A stretch of DNA of 63,543 nt from Treponema sp. GTDB lineage: Bacteria > Spirochaetota > Spirochaetia > Treponematales > Breznakiellaceae. This document shows positions 14,656-23,163 of this stretch, in pieces (the stretch's first letter is position 1; each line of letters starts with the position of its first letter). Below the pieces are notes generated by a model. That model was not told the origin of the DNA and searched no databases. It was given only the letters and a program-made list of their open reading frames with translations. The stretch spans positions 1-63,543 of the forward strand of contig JAIRYV010000078.1 of assembly GCA_031267685.1 (NCBI GenBank), written 5' to 3'. Made by a program: the position numbers and the translations under genes.

Positions 14656-15468
14656 TTACCTTACCGCAAAAACAAGGGTTGCCTTGAGGTTGTCCTCATC
14701 AACATCCAACTGGGATGATTTCCTCGTATCACTAGCCTGAAAAATCCACAGGACAGGTTTCCTCATATCAATATGATCAAACCGAAAGCTAACCTCACCC
14801 CGTGCATCAGTCTTTCCAGCCTGCGCCCATACGTCCATCGTGTGATAATCATAGTAATCCCATGTTGCCTTGACTTCCCCGTTGACCCAGGGCTGACCCC
14901 GGTAAAGAACCCGAAGCGTTATTCTTGAATTCCTGCCCATATCAGCAGGATTATTGAGGGGAACAATCTCAAAATCAAGCCCAAGCGGCTGACTGAAAGC
15001 CCTGTCGTTTCTGCTCGGATTAAGGTACAGTTTGCCCCACTTAGTAAAATAACGAGATACTTGTACCGACTTACCCGGATTGGCAGCCACCGCCTGCCTC
15101 CTGTTGCCGTCAGCATAGCTGCCATCGGTAAGAATAGAATAATAGCCGCCTATACTCCGAAAAACCGCGATAACTGGGGTGTCGTCCGTAAGACGATACC
15201 GTGCCTCATACCAGACGCGATCCCTGTTTGCCTCAAGCAGAAGGTTTGACCCTTTAACGCCGTTCTTGTAAACGTACATTTCAACCGTCTCCAGCGGCTC
15301 AATCTCCTCGCCTACGGCAAAATAATGAGACGAGATACCGAGCAGGGTGACCGTATCTCCCATTTTGTAGCTTTTTGATGAATCACCGGGGATGATAAAC
15401 GTTTCATGCCCACACACAAACCCTGAAACAAACAGGCAAGTAACCAAAACTAAACATAACTTCTTCAT
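14656..15468 (-). CDS. NikK-like periplasmic DUF4198 protein
   Basis: 270 residues. Signal peptide MKKLCLVLVTCLFVSGFVCG, cut so that the mature protein starts HETFIIPG, exposing a His near the N terminus, as in NikK/DUF4198 proteins of Ni/Co ECF systems. The body (about 40-270) is beta-rich; the C-terminal DYYDYHTMDVWAQAGKTDARGE and HIDMRKPVLW segments are family-typical. It probably delivers or gathers the metal outside the membrane. I start at 15468, where AAGGAGTCTGCA precedes the ATG; a longer frame exists upstream without a ribosome site. First gene of the operon, 13 bases before nikL. Confidence 0.85.
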   Translation of the reverse strand: MKKLCLVLVTCLFVSGFVCGHETFIIPGDSSKSYKMGDTVTLLGISSHYFAVGEEIEPLETVEMYVYKNGVKGSNLLLEANRDRVWYEARYRLTDDTPVIAVFRSIGGYYSILTDGSYADGNRRQAVAANPGKSVQVSRYFTKWGKLYLNPSRNDRAFSQPLGLDFEIVPLNNPADMGRNSRITLRVLYRGQPWVNGEVKATWDYYDYHTMDVWAQAGKTDARGEVSFRFDHIDMRKPVLWIFQASDTRKSSQLDVDEDNLKATLVFAVR

Positions 15469-15590
15469 TGCAGACTCCTTGAAAAGATGGGCATTATGCC
15501 CATTAGTATGTTGTTGATTTCTTGCTTGCTTCGACAAACAAAGCCATGTAACCGCTGGACTTTACCCCTTTGCAGCCAGTGACTCTTCAT
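15465..15590 (-). CDS. Possible upstream leader ORF coupled to nikK
   Basis: A 41-codon minus-strand frame starting ATG at 15590 (MKSHWLQRGKV...) ends in TGA that overlaps the nikK ATG as ATGA. The ribosome site is weak (AGAAG). If translated it would couple to nikK. A hairpin, GGGCAT/ATGCCC at 15487-15503, lies within it just before nikK's Shine-Dalgarno. Could be fortuitous. Confidence 0.3.
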   Translation of the reverse strand: MKSHWLQRGKVQRLHGFVCRSKQEINNILMGIMPIFSRSLQ

Positions 15591-15617
15591 CGTTCTTCTG
15601 AACGTGTACAGGAAAAA

Positions 15618-15671
15618 TCATGGCTTCAACCATGACAATAAGAGAGTATCGTAAGAAATGAATTCTGTCAA
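15618..15671 (-). promoter_or_regulatory. Promoter and early hairpin of the Ni/Co operon
   Basis: On the minus strand TTGACA (15671-15666) is followed by GATACT after 15 bases or TACTCT after 17. A hairpin TCATGG-TTGAAG-CCATGA followed by five T's (15635-15613) lies at the very start of the ~175-base leader, like an attenuator. No known Ni/Co or cobalamin riboswitch consensus was recognised. In 15540-15860 no other gene is supported. Confidence 0.5.
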
Positions 15672-15860
15672 GCCTATTGCCTATAATTTCTAGCAATACG
15701 TTAAAAATTGTTACCGCCTCTGGTAATGACACTCAGTTGGCTTCCATCAATGGTTCGATATACCGTGTATTCTGGTATGATACAGGGTATTGCTTTCACT
15801 AAACAACACTCAGCCGCCTTAACAATAAACGATATGGCAAAAGATAATAGGAGAAACCAC

Positions 15861-15889
15861 TTGACATCGTTCTTATGGCATGATATAAG
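15861..15889 (+). promoter_or_regulatory. Promoter of the HU-family operon
   Basis: TTGACA (15861-15866), 17-base spacer, TATAAG (15884-15889). It lies about 105 bases before the ATG at 15995. Confidence 0.75.
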
Positions 15890-15994
15890 TTCTTCGTGGG
15901 CCTATGGAAGGTGTTCTGTAAAAGCAGCCGTTGACTGCGGGAACCGCCATAAAACCCTGATATGGAAAGACAGCATAACAGGAAAAATAACCGC

Positions 15995-16399
15995 ATGGCT
16001 ATTAGAGATAAAACCTTCCTTCATGCTTCTCAAAAACAAACGCGAGGGACAGCAAACCGCATCGTTCCCGCAGACGCGAGCAGACCTGCCAGTACCTATA
16101 GCCAAACCCAGAAATATGCTCATCAGGTATCCTGGAAACTAACTGAAGCAGGCATAGGCCAGGAAGCCAGTGCAGCTGTCTTCTTGGAACGTATAGACGC
16201 GACTGCATTGGTGTATTCCCCCTATTTTAGCTATCAGCAGACGCCCTCTCTCTATGCTTTGATAGACGAGTTATCCCTGTATCCATATGTTCAGAATACG
16301 ATAGAGTCAACTGCTCTTTTTATGATTACTATTGAAAAACGTTCTGAATTCCCGATGCTAATCCAAAAAATACATATAAAAGGAGAAACAGATGATTGA
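15995..16399 (+). CDS. Hypothetical protein cotranslated with the HU-family gene
   Basis: 134 residues from ATG 15995, preceded by AGGAAAAA; an ATG at 15962 has no ribosome site. The basic N-terminal ~50 residues (RDKTFLHASQKQTRGT) are followed by a compact domain with LERIDATALVYSPYFSYQQT and IESTALFMITIEKRSEFP. No family is recognised. The stop overlaps the HU-family ATG by 8 bases and a strong promoter lies upstream, which supports a real gene. Acts presumably with the HU-like protein; role unknown. Confidence 0.5.
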   Translation: MAIRDKTFLHASQKQTRGTANRIVPADASRPASTYSQTQKYAHQVSWKLTEAGIGQEASAAVFLERIDATALVYSPYFSYQQTPSLYALIDELSLYPYVQNTIESTALFMITIEKRSEFPMLIQKIHIKGETDD

Positions 16400-17090
16400 T
16401 TATTATCTGTGTAAACACAAGTTCAGCGATTCCGAAAAGGAATCTTATCATGCAGTGGTTACCCATACTGAAGGGGTTGACCAAAAGCGTTTCGTTAAAA
16501 TGCTCAGTGAGACTCTGAACATCAACGAAGGGGAAGCAAAGAATGTCATTTCTGGCATGGGAACGGCTGCTAAATCCCTTCTGTCGCAAGGCTGGAGCTT
16601 CAAGATAGAAGGACTCGGCGCCTTCAGTCTCAGTATCACTGGCTCCTTTACCGGGCCTGACGCGCCTTTTAACTCGGCAAACAACAAGATTGCTGTGCGC
16701 TTCTTGGCAGATAAAGAACTTAACACCGCTGCTCAAAGCGCCAGCTTGAACCGGCTGCACGGGGTGGAACATGGGCCAATCGTTGACAGTGTGGAAGATA
16801 AATTAACCGAAACGGTAAATGAGAAGCTCACTCCGGGGCATGGAGTACAGATACGCGGCAAGGACATCAAGATAATCGGTACAGACAGCGCTGTCGGTAT
16901 TCACCTGATAGATGAGTCAGGAAATGGGATAACCGTTCCCTCTGGGGACATCCTTGAAAATGGGCCTACTAAGTTGTTATTCATCTGCCCGCCTTTAAGC
17001 GCAGGGGAGTATACGCTGCAAATAACCACCCAGTACAAGCAGTCCACTCCACGAACTTATAGCTTCACTCCTTCTTTAACGGTAACTTAA
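16392..17090 (+). CDS. HU-HIG/DUF4469-type DNA-binding-like protein
   Basis: 232 residues. The N-terminal ~120 residues follow the HU-HIG pattern: MIDYYLCKHKFSD, YHAVVTHTEGVDQKRFVKML and GWSFKIEGLGAFSLSITGSF, corresponding to the HU-like core without the classic basic beta-arm. The C-terminal ~100 residues (LTPGHGVQIRGKDIKIIGTD ... TLQITTQYK) match the DUF4469 beta domain. The combination is known mainly from Bacteroidetes and treponemes; DNA binding is inferred, not shown. AAAAGGAG precedes the ATG inside the upstream gene. A hairpin overlaps the stop codon. Confidence 0.85.
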   Translation: MIDYYLCKHKFSDSEKESYHAVVTHTEGVDQKRFVKMLSETLNINEGEAKNVISGMGTAAKSLLSQGWSFKIEGLGAFSLSITGSFTGPDAPFNSANNKIAVRFLADKELNTAAQSASLNRLHGVEHGPIVDSVEDKLTETVNEKLTPGHGVQIRGKDIKIIGTDSAVGIHLIDESGNGITVPSGDILENGPTKLLFICPPLSAGEYTLQITTQYKQSTPRTYSFTPSLTVT

Positions 17091-17118
17091 TAGCCTGATC
17101 TCCCGGAGGTTAGGCTAT
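17090..17118 (+). other. Hairpin at the HU-family gene end
   Basis: ATAGCCT (17090-17096) pairs with AGGCTAT (17112-17118) around an inner CTCC/GGAG. No T-run follows. A second 11-bp hairpin (AATACTGTGAA, 17282-17292 with 17308-17318) lies near the oppA remnant. Nothing else is seen in 17119-17339. Confidence 0.6.
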
Positions 17119-17339
17119 AACATCAGGTGAGGTAAAGAACCTAGTATGCTTTTAGGCAAGAAGACATTTCAATGTATTTGATCAACTCTATCCGGGAAAT
17201 GGTCGGCAGGTCATCCAGCAGATAAGCACATCGCAAACTACCTGGAATACTCTCAGCAAATTGCTAAAACCTCATCAAAAGAATACTGTGAAACGGCATC
17301 CGCCCGCTTCACAGTATTCATGTTAGTAAACGCTAGCCA

Positions 17340-18268
17340 TTAACGGGAGATTATCAACGCAGGACTGCTTTGTTTCTTTACAATACTATCTGTAAGCATG
17401 ATCTTATCGTTAGCATCATAGTGGACGTTGGCACGCACACTATCTCTGAATAGGGATGGGTTCACGCTATAGTACAGGGGGATGATTCCGGAATCTTCCT
17501 TGATGATCAGACGTTCAGCCGCGTGCAGGAGCGCAATGTGTTTTGCATTATCCCCAGCGGTGATCGACTGGTTGTACATGGCACACCGTATGATAGTAAC
17601 CATTCCTTGAGAGGGTTCGCACTTCTTTGGAAGGAAATGCCTGAATCATAGCAACCGCACTAGTGTTTAATAGCCAGTGCCATCTTCGCTGACCATATCT
17701 GAGCGCATGGGATAGCATGTGGAGTAACACAGGATAGCGTTGAAGTAGGCACAGACGTTCTTAATCTGGATTTCGAAGGTATGTCGTTCATAGCGCGCAC
17801 GCCAAGCTGATTAAGCGGCAGTTTTCTGTTGGCGATCTTGAGGCCATTTTTCAGGAACTGGCCATAATCCTTCATATATACAGTGTCAATCGCCGGGTTC
17901 ACCAGACGTTTGAGGCTGTACCCATAGGCTCCGGTGGCAACAGGTTTGCCGTCATTCCAGCGGGCATTTTGTCGCAGCTTGAGTGTCCATGTGAGGCCGT
18001 CTGGCGAGACTGTTACGCTGGCTGCACTGGCCAGGGCAAAGTCTGTCTTGGTGTACTTGTACAGACATTCGTACAACACATACTGGAGCATAGAGTCAGC
18101 ATTCCCGGCATTCCAGTGTGGGTCGAGGTTGAGGCGCGGATTTATGGCGATGGTCAGTTGATTCCCGACCGGAGCGCTTGAGAGTGTGGGCTGCTGCTGA
18201 GGATTAGCAAACGCCATAGTGCTGCTCAGTACGACAGCTGCGATTGGCATATCTATTAAGAGTGTCAT
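17340..18268 (-). pseudogene. Broken oligopeptide-binding protein (OppA family)
   Basis: The 5' part (18268 to about 17790) encodes a signal peptide and the OppA/SBP_bac_5 start: LTIAINPRLNLDPHW, LYECLYKYTKTD, SPDGLTWTLKLRQNARWNDG, LKRLVNPAID. At about 17785 the frame shifts; the continuation TFEIQIKNVCAYFNAILCYS is read in another frame and ends in a stop. The C-terminal piece (17603-17340) resumes with AERLIIKEDSGIIPLYYSVN, an OppA 3' end. About 250 central codons are missing. So at least one frameshift and one internal deletion; not functional. Intact oppA is at 29308-30939. Confidence 0.85.
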
Positions 18269-18317
18269 GTGGCTATTCCATAGTCTGTACTTTAAGAATG
18301 GCTGTCAAGCATAGTAC

Positions 18318-18346
18318 CTGACAAAAGTTTTGATTTAGGTTATACT
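18318..18346 (+). promoter_or_regulatory. Promoter of tag, giving a probable leaderless mRNA
   Basis: CTGACA (18318-18323), 17-base spacer, TATACT (18341-18346), then only AAAGAC before the tag ATG at 18353. There is no Shine-Dalgarno. Confidence 0.75.
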
Positions 18347-18352
18347 AAAGAC

Positions 18353-18931
18353 ATGGAATTGACACGTTGTCCCTGGTGTTTAGGTGATGCTCTATACACA
18401 GCTTATCATGACGAGGAATGGGGTGTTCCCTGTACCAGTGATCAAGCACTGTTTGAGGCGCTTATTCTGGATGGGGCGCAAGCTGGCCTTTCGTGGCTCA
18501 CGATACTGCGGCGGCGGCAAGGCTATCGCGCAGCCTTTGACGGGTTTGACGCCCGAAAGATCGCTGCTTACACTGAGGCGGACATCACGAGACTCATGGG
18601 AGATGGGCGTATCATCAGAAACAGGCGTAAGATTGAAAGTGTTATTAAGAATGCGCAGAGTTATCTTGCCATGATGAACAGTCCGGTTTCCTTCTCGCGT
18701 TGGCTATGGGACTGGGTTGATGGCAAGCCTATCATGAACCACTACAGAACCTTGTCGGAGATTCCAGCGTCGACTGAGTTGTCCACAGCTATTTCAAAGG
18801 AATTGAGACAGCGTGGCTTTACCTTTGTTGGCCCCACCATTATGTATGCTTTTATGCAGGCAAAGGGCATGGTCAACGATCATCTTGTAGATTGTTTTAG
18901 ATATTATATGGAGGAAAGAAATGTATCCTAA
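18353..18931 (+). CDS. tag: DNA-3-methyladenine glycosylase I
   Basis: 192 residues. It excises 3-methyladenine from alkylated DNA. The family's zinc site is intact: Cys6 (TRCPWC), His19 (AYHDEEWGVP), His177 and Cys181 (NDHLVDC). The base-pocket region FEALILDGAQAGLSWLTIL is canonical. Length equals E. coli Tag. The ATG sits 6 bases from the -10 box with no ribosome site, so translation is probably leaderless. It heads an operon: the deacetylase ATG overlaps its last 11 bases. Confidence 0.95.
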   Translation: MELTRCPWCLGDALYTAYHDEEWGVPCTSDQALFEALILDGAQAGLSWLTILRRRQGYRAAFDGFDARKIAAYTEADITRLMGDGRIIRNRRKIESVIKNAQSYLAMMNSPVSFSRWLWDWVDGKPIMNHYRTLSEIPASTELSTAISKELRQRGFTFVGPTIMYAFMQAKGMVNDHLVDCFRYYMEERNVS

Positions 18932-19607
18932 TGGAACAATGAAGGCGCTCACCTTGAGCTATGACGACGGGGTTGAGCAGGACAAACGGCTGGTCGAAAT
19001 CTTGAACAAGTACCACATCAAGGCGACCTTTAACCTTAACAGTGGCATCCAGACTGGTGCCAGTAAGTGGGAGAGTCACGGCTGTCCTATTCGGCGTATG
19101 AACATTGCTGGGTTGCCGGCGCTCTATGCGGGGCATGAGGTTGCGGTACACTCGCTGACTCACCCGCATCTTCAGGAGTTGGATTCTGATACGATACGGA
19201 ATGAGCTTGAGCAGGACAAGATCAACCTTGAGCGTATCTTTCAGACGCCCGTGTATGGCATGGCCTATCCTTATGGCACATTTAACCAGCAGGTGGTTGA
19301 CGTTGCCAAAGCCTGTGGGCTTCGTTATTCCCGTGGCGTGGTCAGTACTCATAGTTTTGACCTGCCTCCTGATCTGCTTGTCTATCAGCCGACCTGTCAT
19401 CACAAAGACCCGCAGGTTCTGCAGCTAGTGCAAACCTTTCTTGATATGGAGCAGCCGGACACTCACAAGGTGTTTTACCTTTGGGGACACAGCTACGAGT
19501 TTGATGTTGATGATAACTGGCATATCATTGAAGAGTTTTGTAAGCTGGTTGCTGGACGTCACGACATCTTTTATGCAAGCAATGCTGAGGCATTCGGCGT
19601 TATATAA
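18921..19607 (+). CDS. Polysaccharide deacetylase family protein (NodB/CE4)
   Basis: 228 residues, no signal peptide, so cytoplasmic. NodB motif 1 is SYDDG (D15-D16) and motif 2 is HSLTHPH with metal ligands H77 and H81; GMAYPYGTFN resembles motif 3. This short CE4 subgroup removes acetyl groups from sugars or related amides; the lack of export argues against cell-wall substrates. GGAGGAAAG precedes the ATG within the tag 3' end; deoD follows 12 bases after the stop. Confidence 0.85.
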   Translation: MYPNGTMKALTLSYDDGVEQDKRLVEILNKYHIKATFNLNSGIQTGASKWESHGCPIRRMNIAGLPALYAGHEVAVHSLTHPHLQELDSDTIRNELEQDKINLERIFQTPVYGMAYPYGTFNQQVVDVAKACGLRYSRGVVSTHSFDLPPDLLVYQPTCHHKDPQVLQLVQTFLDMEQPDTHKVFYLWGHSYEFDVDDNWHIIEEFCKLVAGRHDIFYASNAEAFGVI

Positions 19608-19619
19608 TGGAAGGGAACT

Positions 19620-20324
19620 ATGTCAACACACATTGCTGCTAAGGCGAGCGAAATTGCGGACGTGGTCTTACTGCCCGGAGACCCACTGCGGGCGAAGTTT
19701 ATTGCCGAGTCTTTTCTCCAAGACCCGGTTCAGTACAGCGCGGTACGGAACATGTTTGGTTACACTGGTTTGTACAAGGGCAAGCGGGTATCAGTGCAAG
19801 GCACGGGCATGGGGATTCCATCCATATCCATCTATGTCAACGAGCTATTTCGTGACTATGGGGTTCAGCGGGCGCTCCGCATTGGTACTGCTGGGGCGCT
19901 GCAAAGCTCTGTTAAGGTTCGGGACATTGTGATAGCCATGAGCGCATCCACTGACTCAGGGGTGAACGCCCTGCGTTTTGAGGGACGGAGCTTTGCGCCG
20001 ACTGCGTCGTTCAGCCTACTCAAGACGGCCTATGACGTGGCTCGGATGCGGGGTTGGGAACCGAAAGTCGGTGGGATTGTGTCGTCAGACATGTTCTACA
20101 CTGAGGAGCCTGATGACTGGAAACGCTGGGCGCGTTATGGCTGTCTTGCTGTAGAGATGGAGTGTGCCGAGCTTTATACCCTTGCTGCCAAGTATGGCAG
20201 GGACGCGCTTTGTTTACTCACCATCTCTGACAGCATGATCACTGGAGAAAGTACCAGTGCCGAAGAGCGGCAGACCGCGTTCACCGCCATGATGGAGGTT
20301 GCACTGGAAACCGCGATTTCGTAG
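19620..20324 (+). CDS. deoD: Purine-nucleoside phosphorylase DeoD
   Basis: 234 residues. It phosphorolyses purine (deoxy)nucleosides to free base and (deoxy)ribose-1-phosphate. [20 protein letters not shown] and [10 protein letters not shown] are the bacterial hexameric PNP start with the phosphate-loop Gly20 and Arg24; [26 protein letters not shown] and ISDSM (catalytic Asp) follow. Third gene in the tag operon. Together with apt at 31.4 kb it indicates purine salvage. Confidence 0.95.
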   Translation: MSTHIAAKASEIADVVLLPGDPLRAKFIAESFLQDPVQYSAVRNMFGYTGLYKGKRVSVQGTGMGIPSISIYVNELFRDYGVQRALRIGTAGALQSSVKVRDIVIAMSASTDSGVNALRFEGRSFAPTASFSLLKTAYDVARMRGWEPKVGGIVSSDMFYTEEPDDWKRWARYGCLAVEMECAELYTLAAKYGRDALCLLTISDSMITGESTSAEERQTAFTAMMEVALETAIS

Positions 20325-20370
20325 GTAGGCGGCATAACAAGTATGCGATAGGATACGCCGTGTTTAACAA

Positions 20371-20411
20371 CAAGCAGCTTAGGAGCGTAACGATACTGAT
20401 CAAGCTGCTTG
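20371..20411. terminator. Bidirectional hairpin between convergent genes
   Basis: CAAGCAGCTT (20371-20380) is the exact reverse complement of AAGCTGCTTG (20402-20411). It lies between the deoD stop and the convergent NHL gene's stop and probably serves both. Confidence 0.5.
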
Positions 20412-20413
20412 CT

Positions 20414-22474
20414 CTATTCCAGTGGTGGGAAGTAGCCAGTGCTGTCGCGGCCCGATCGTTCCATGAGGTAGACTTCGGCTTCTACTGGCAGGTAAGCGTA
20501 GCCAAAGTCGGTGGGCAGCTGGGAACGGTAGCTCAGGATGTAGGTTCCGCTAGGCATGGCGGCTATGTTGCCTATAACCGGGCCTATGCCCTGGGGCTGG
20601 TAGAGGGACAGCACTTCGCCACCGGTTTGATTGCAGAGGTAGCGGATTTCTTCGCCGACCTGATTGTTGCCAATCATAATCGCATAAAAGATGATACTGT
20701 TGTTAGCGAGATAGGAGGCCAGTTCTGACAGGCTGTACTGCTCAAAGGCCAGCTTGCCCAGGTTCCCTGAACCGACAAACACCACGGCGCGTTTCTTTTC
20801 CATTGGGAGCAGGTCAGTTGCGGCAAGGCGCAAACCGAGGTCGAAGCGCCAGTTCTGGCTATATGAGGCAGGATTGCCCCGGGCTGCGGACGCTACTTCG
20901 GCGGCAAGCTCGCTGACTTGCTCCTTAACCGGCTGTTCACCGGCTGAAATCAGTGACACAAGGTTACCCGACACGTTGGCGCGTATGTTCCTGAGCGCCA
21001 CTTCCATATCGAGTTGCGAGTCAAGGGTCAGGTTCGAGCGTTCCATGAGTATGCTTATGTCGGCGGTATTGGCGCGATAGCCTGCACCGATAAAGCTTTG
21101 CTCAATAACAGTATGGCCTTCCTCACTGAGGAGAAAGTTCCGTGCGTCAAGGCCAACAATTGGACGGCGCAGACGGTCCTGCACTGTTACCTCAACCGTA
21201 ACAGTAGGGAATGAAGAGGTGATCACGCGATCTATCTGCACAAAGAGACCGGCGGGCATGTCGTTCAAGCGGGTCATCACTGACACTTCGTCGCCCTGAA
21301 AGTTGGCGGCAAGCACATTGCCGTTCTTGTCCATCTCTGCGCCAACGATCCGCACGGAACTGTTACCGGCCAGGCCCAGCTCCCGAACAAGCGCTGAATC
21401 AAGCTCAATGACGAGAATCCGGTTAGTGTCAGCCACAAGCAGAGCGCCATCAGGCAGAAAGCGGAGGCTCTCCGGGCCTGAAAGCCCTTCTTTAACAAAG
21501 ACATCCTGGTAGATGCCGTTTCGGTCAAACCGATAAATCTGCTTGGTCGCGTTGTCGGCGACATAGACCATACCACCTTTGGCTGCAATACCGGTTGGGG
21601 AAAGGAGGCCGGGAAAAATCGTGGTTCTGCTTCCAAACGACAGAATAAACCCGCCGTCCGGATCAAACTTAGACACACGACGATTACCATAATCAACTAC
21701 ATAGAGGTAACCCTCTTCGTCTATGGCGAGGTTCTGGGGTCCCACAAACATACCGTTGTTCCGGTCTGTTGGGTTAATGTACGAGAGCCAATCCCCATTC
21801 TGACTGAGTATGCTTACCCGTCTGCCCCGGAACTCGGAGACGTACATCCTGCCATCAAGACCGCGTACAATGTCGTAGGGCCGGTCGAAACCATTGATTG
21901 GCCCGCGTGCGCGCTGTCTGATGACGCCGTTTATGTCAATACGAACCAGCTCATTGCTTCCATAAGCCACAACCCAGGCCGAGCCGTCATCAAGCGGCAG
22001 TATGGCAGTTGGTTGCTTGAAGTAGACCATGTTGTCTGAGCGTCCTGGGTATCGACCGAAGGCGACATAGCGCACGTTATCTTCCACAAGGGGCAGAAGA
22101 CTGCGCCGGTTACGTACAGTCTCAATACGGCTTCTCAGCAGTATGGCCTCTGGCGAAGAAGCCCCGTAAGCTTGGGCCGAGTTACTCCAGACACTCAGCG
22201 CAGTTGCCTCAAGGCCGGAACGGTAGTAGGCGCGTCCCAGCCAGTCCATGAGGAGCGGTTCACCGGGCAGATACGAAAGTGCCTGTTCAAAGGAAAGAAT
22301 CGCTTCATTAAAAGCAAAGCGGTTATACGCCTGCACTCCTATCCGAAATTCCTCACGTGCATAGAGGGTATTCATATCTGCAGGAGAAAGTGAAGTTCCG
22401 CCTACGGACTGCGCCTCAAGCGATGCTTTCAATAATAGGGAGAAAAGCAGGATCACAAGGCGCAGACGTATCAC
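20414..22474 (-). CDS. Exported TPR / NHL-propeller protein with VWA-like C terminus
   Basis: 686 residues. Signal peptide about 1-22 (LVILLFSLLLKASLEAQS). TPR-like helices about 40-110 (AYNRFAFNEAILSFEQALSY, LMDWLGRAYYRSGLEATALS). NHL-type beta-propeller about 150-400 with repeated YLYVVDYGNRRVSKFDPDG and MVYVADNATKQIYRFDRNG blades. The C-terminal ~270 residues look like a von Willebrand A fold (VTVQDRLRRPIVGL ... ADISILMERS), but the metal-site DxSxS is not intact. Probably a periplasmic or surface scaffold. It starts 1 base after the TPR gene's stop, so the two form an operon with the GHMP kinase. Confidence 0.8.
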   Translation of the reverse strand: MIRLRLVILLFSLLLKASLEAQSVGGTSLSPADMNTLYAREEFRIGVQAYNRFAFNEAILSFEQALSYLPGEPLLMDWLGRAYYRSGLEATALSVWSNSAQAYGASSPEAILLRSRIETVRNRRSLLPLVEDNVRYVAFGRYPGRSDNMVYFKQPTAILPLDDGSAWVVAYGSNELVRIDINGVIRQRARGPINGFDRPYDIVRGLDGRMYVSEFRGRRVSILSQNGDWLSYINPTDRNNGMFVGPQNLAIDEEGYLYVVDYGNRRVSKFDPDGGFILSFGSRTTIFPGLLSPTGIAAKGGMVYVADNATKQIYRFDRNGIYQDVFVKEGLSGPESLRFLPDGALLVADTNRILVIELDSALVRELGLAGNSSVRIVGAEMDKNGNVLAANFQGDEVSVMTRLNDMPAGLFVQIDRVITSSFPTVTVEVTVQDRLRRPIVGLDARNFLLSEEGHTVIEQSFIGAGYRANTADISILMERSNLTLDSQLDMEVALRNIRANVSGNLVSLISAGEQPVKEQVSELAAEVASAARGNPASYSQNWRFDLGLRLAATDLLPMEKKRAVVFVGSGNLGKLAFEQYSLSELASYLANNSIIFYAIMIGNNQVGEEIRYLCNQTGGEVLSLYQPQGIGPVIGNIAAMPSGTYILSYRSQLPTDFGYAYLPVEAEVYLMERSGRDSTGYFPPLE

Positions 22475-22475
22475 A

Positions 22476-23144
22476 TTACACTCCCGCGACTATCCTGATG
22501 TGGTTACGTATCTCTTTCTGTTGGGGCTGGGGTGCGGCATCCAGCGCCTTGCGTAACCAGTTCGTGGCTTCACTGAAATTGCCGTTCTTGAAGTATGCCC
22601 AACCCAATGAATCAAGATAGGCCGCGTTTTTTGGGTTAGTGTTCACGGCTTTCTTACAGAAGGATATACCTTGCGCTATATTCATGTCGGTGTCCACAAG
22701 AATATACCCCAGTCCATTGAGTGCGGTGGCGTTGCGCTCATCCATCTTGAGAACCTTGCCATAACACTCAATTGCCTTGTTGTACTGCTTCTCTTTCCAC
22801 GCGACAAAACCCATGATCAGGTAGAATTGCGGGGTCTCAGAACCAGTGTTTACCAGATGCTCAAGCTCGAACTGCGCCAGTTTTGCACGGTTGGTGATTG
22901 TATAAACATACGCCAAGGCGAGACGGCACTGGTATACTCTCGATAGATCCTTGTTCGCTGTTATCACCTGTTCCAGATAGAGCAGAGCCTCGTCGTAGCG
23001 TTCAAGCTTGGTGTAACACAGCCCTAGATAATAGGCCAGCTCTACCGACTCATCGCTGTTCTCGTTTACCTCTACCTGCAAAAACGTCTCAAGTGCTTTT
23101 GCCCAACGCTTTATGTTAAAAAGCCGTATACCTTCCTTCAACAT
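22476..23144 (-). CDS. Tetratricopeptide repeat protein
   Basis: 222 residues of consecutive TPR motifs: AYYLGLCYTKLERYDEALLY, GFVAWKEKQYNKAIECYGKV, LGWAYFKNGNFSEATNWLRK. No signal peptide. I start at ATG 23144, preceded by GGAGGGGAAAGTA; a longer frame to 23207 runs into the upstream gene and lacks a ribosome site. Likely an adaptor for the NHL/TPR protein encoded next, 1 base away. Confidence 0.85.
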   Translation of the reverse strand: MLKEGIRLFNIKRWAKALETFLQVEVNENSDESVELAYYLGLCYTKLERYDEALLYLEQVITANKDLSRVYQCRLALAYVYTITNRAKLAQFELEHLVNTGSETPQFYLIMGFVAWKEKQYNKAIECYGKVLKMDERNATALNGLGYILVDTDMNIAQGISFCKKAVNTNPKNAAYLDSLGWAYFKNGNFSEATNWLRKALDAAPQPQQKEIRNHIRIVAGV

Positions 23145-23163
23145 TACTTTCCCCTCCATACCG

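Noticed and set aside
15540-15671. Cobalamin or NiCo riboswitch in the nik leader
   Set aside because: Neither the B12-box nor the repeated NiCo core could be found by eye; only generic hairpins are seen.
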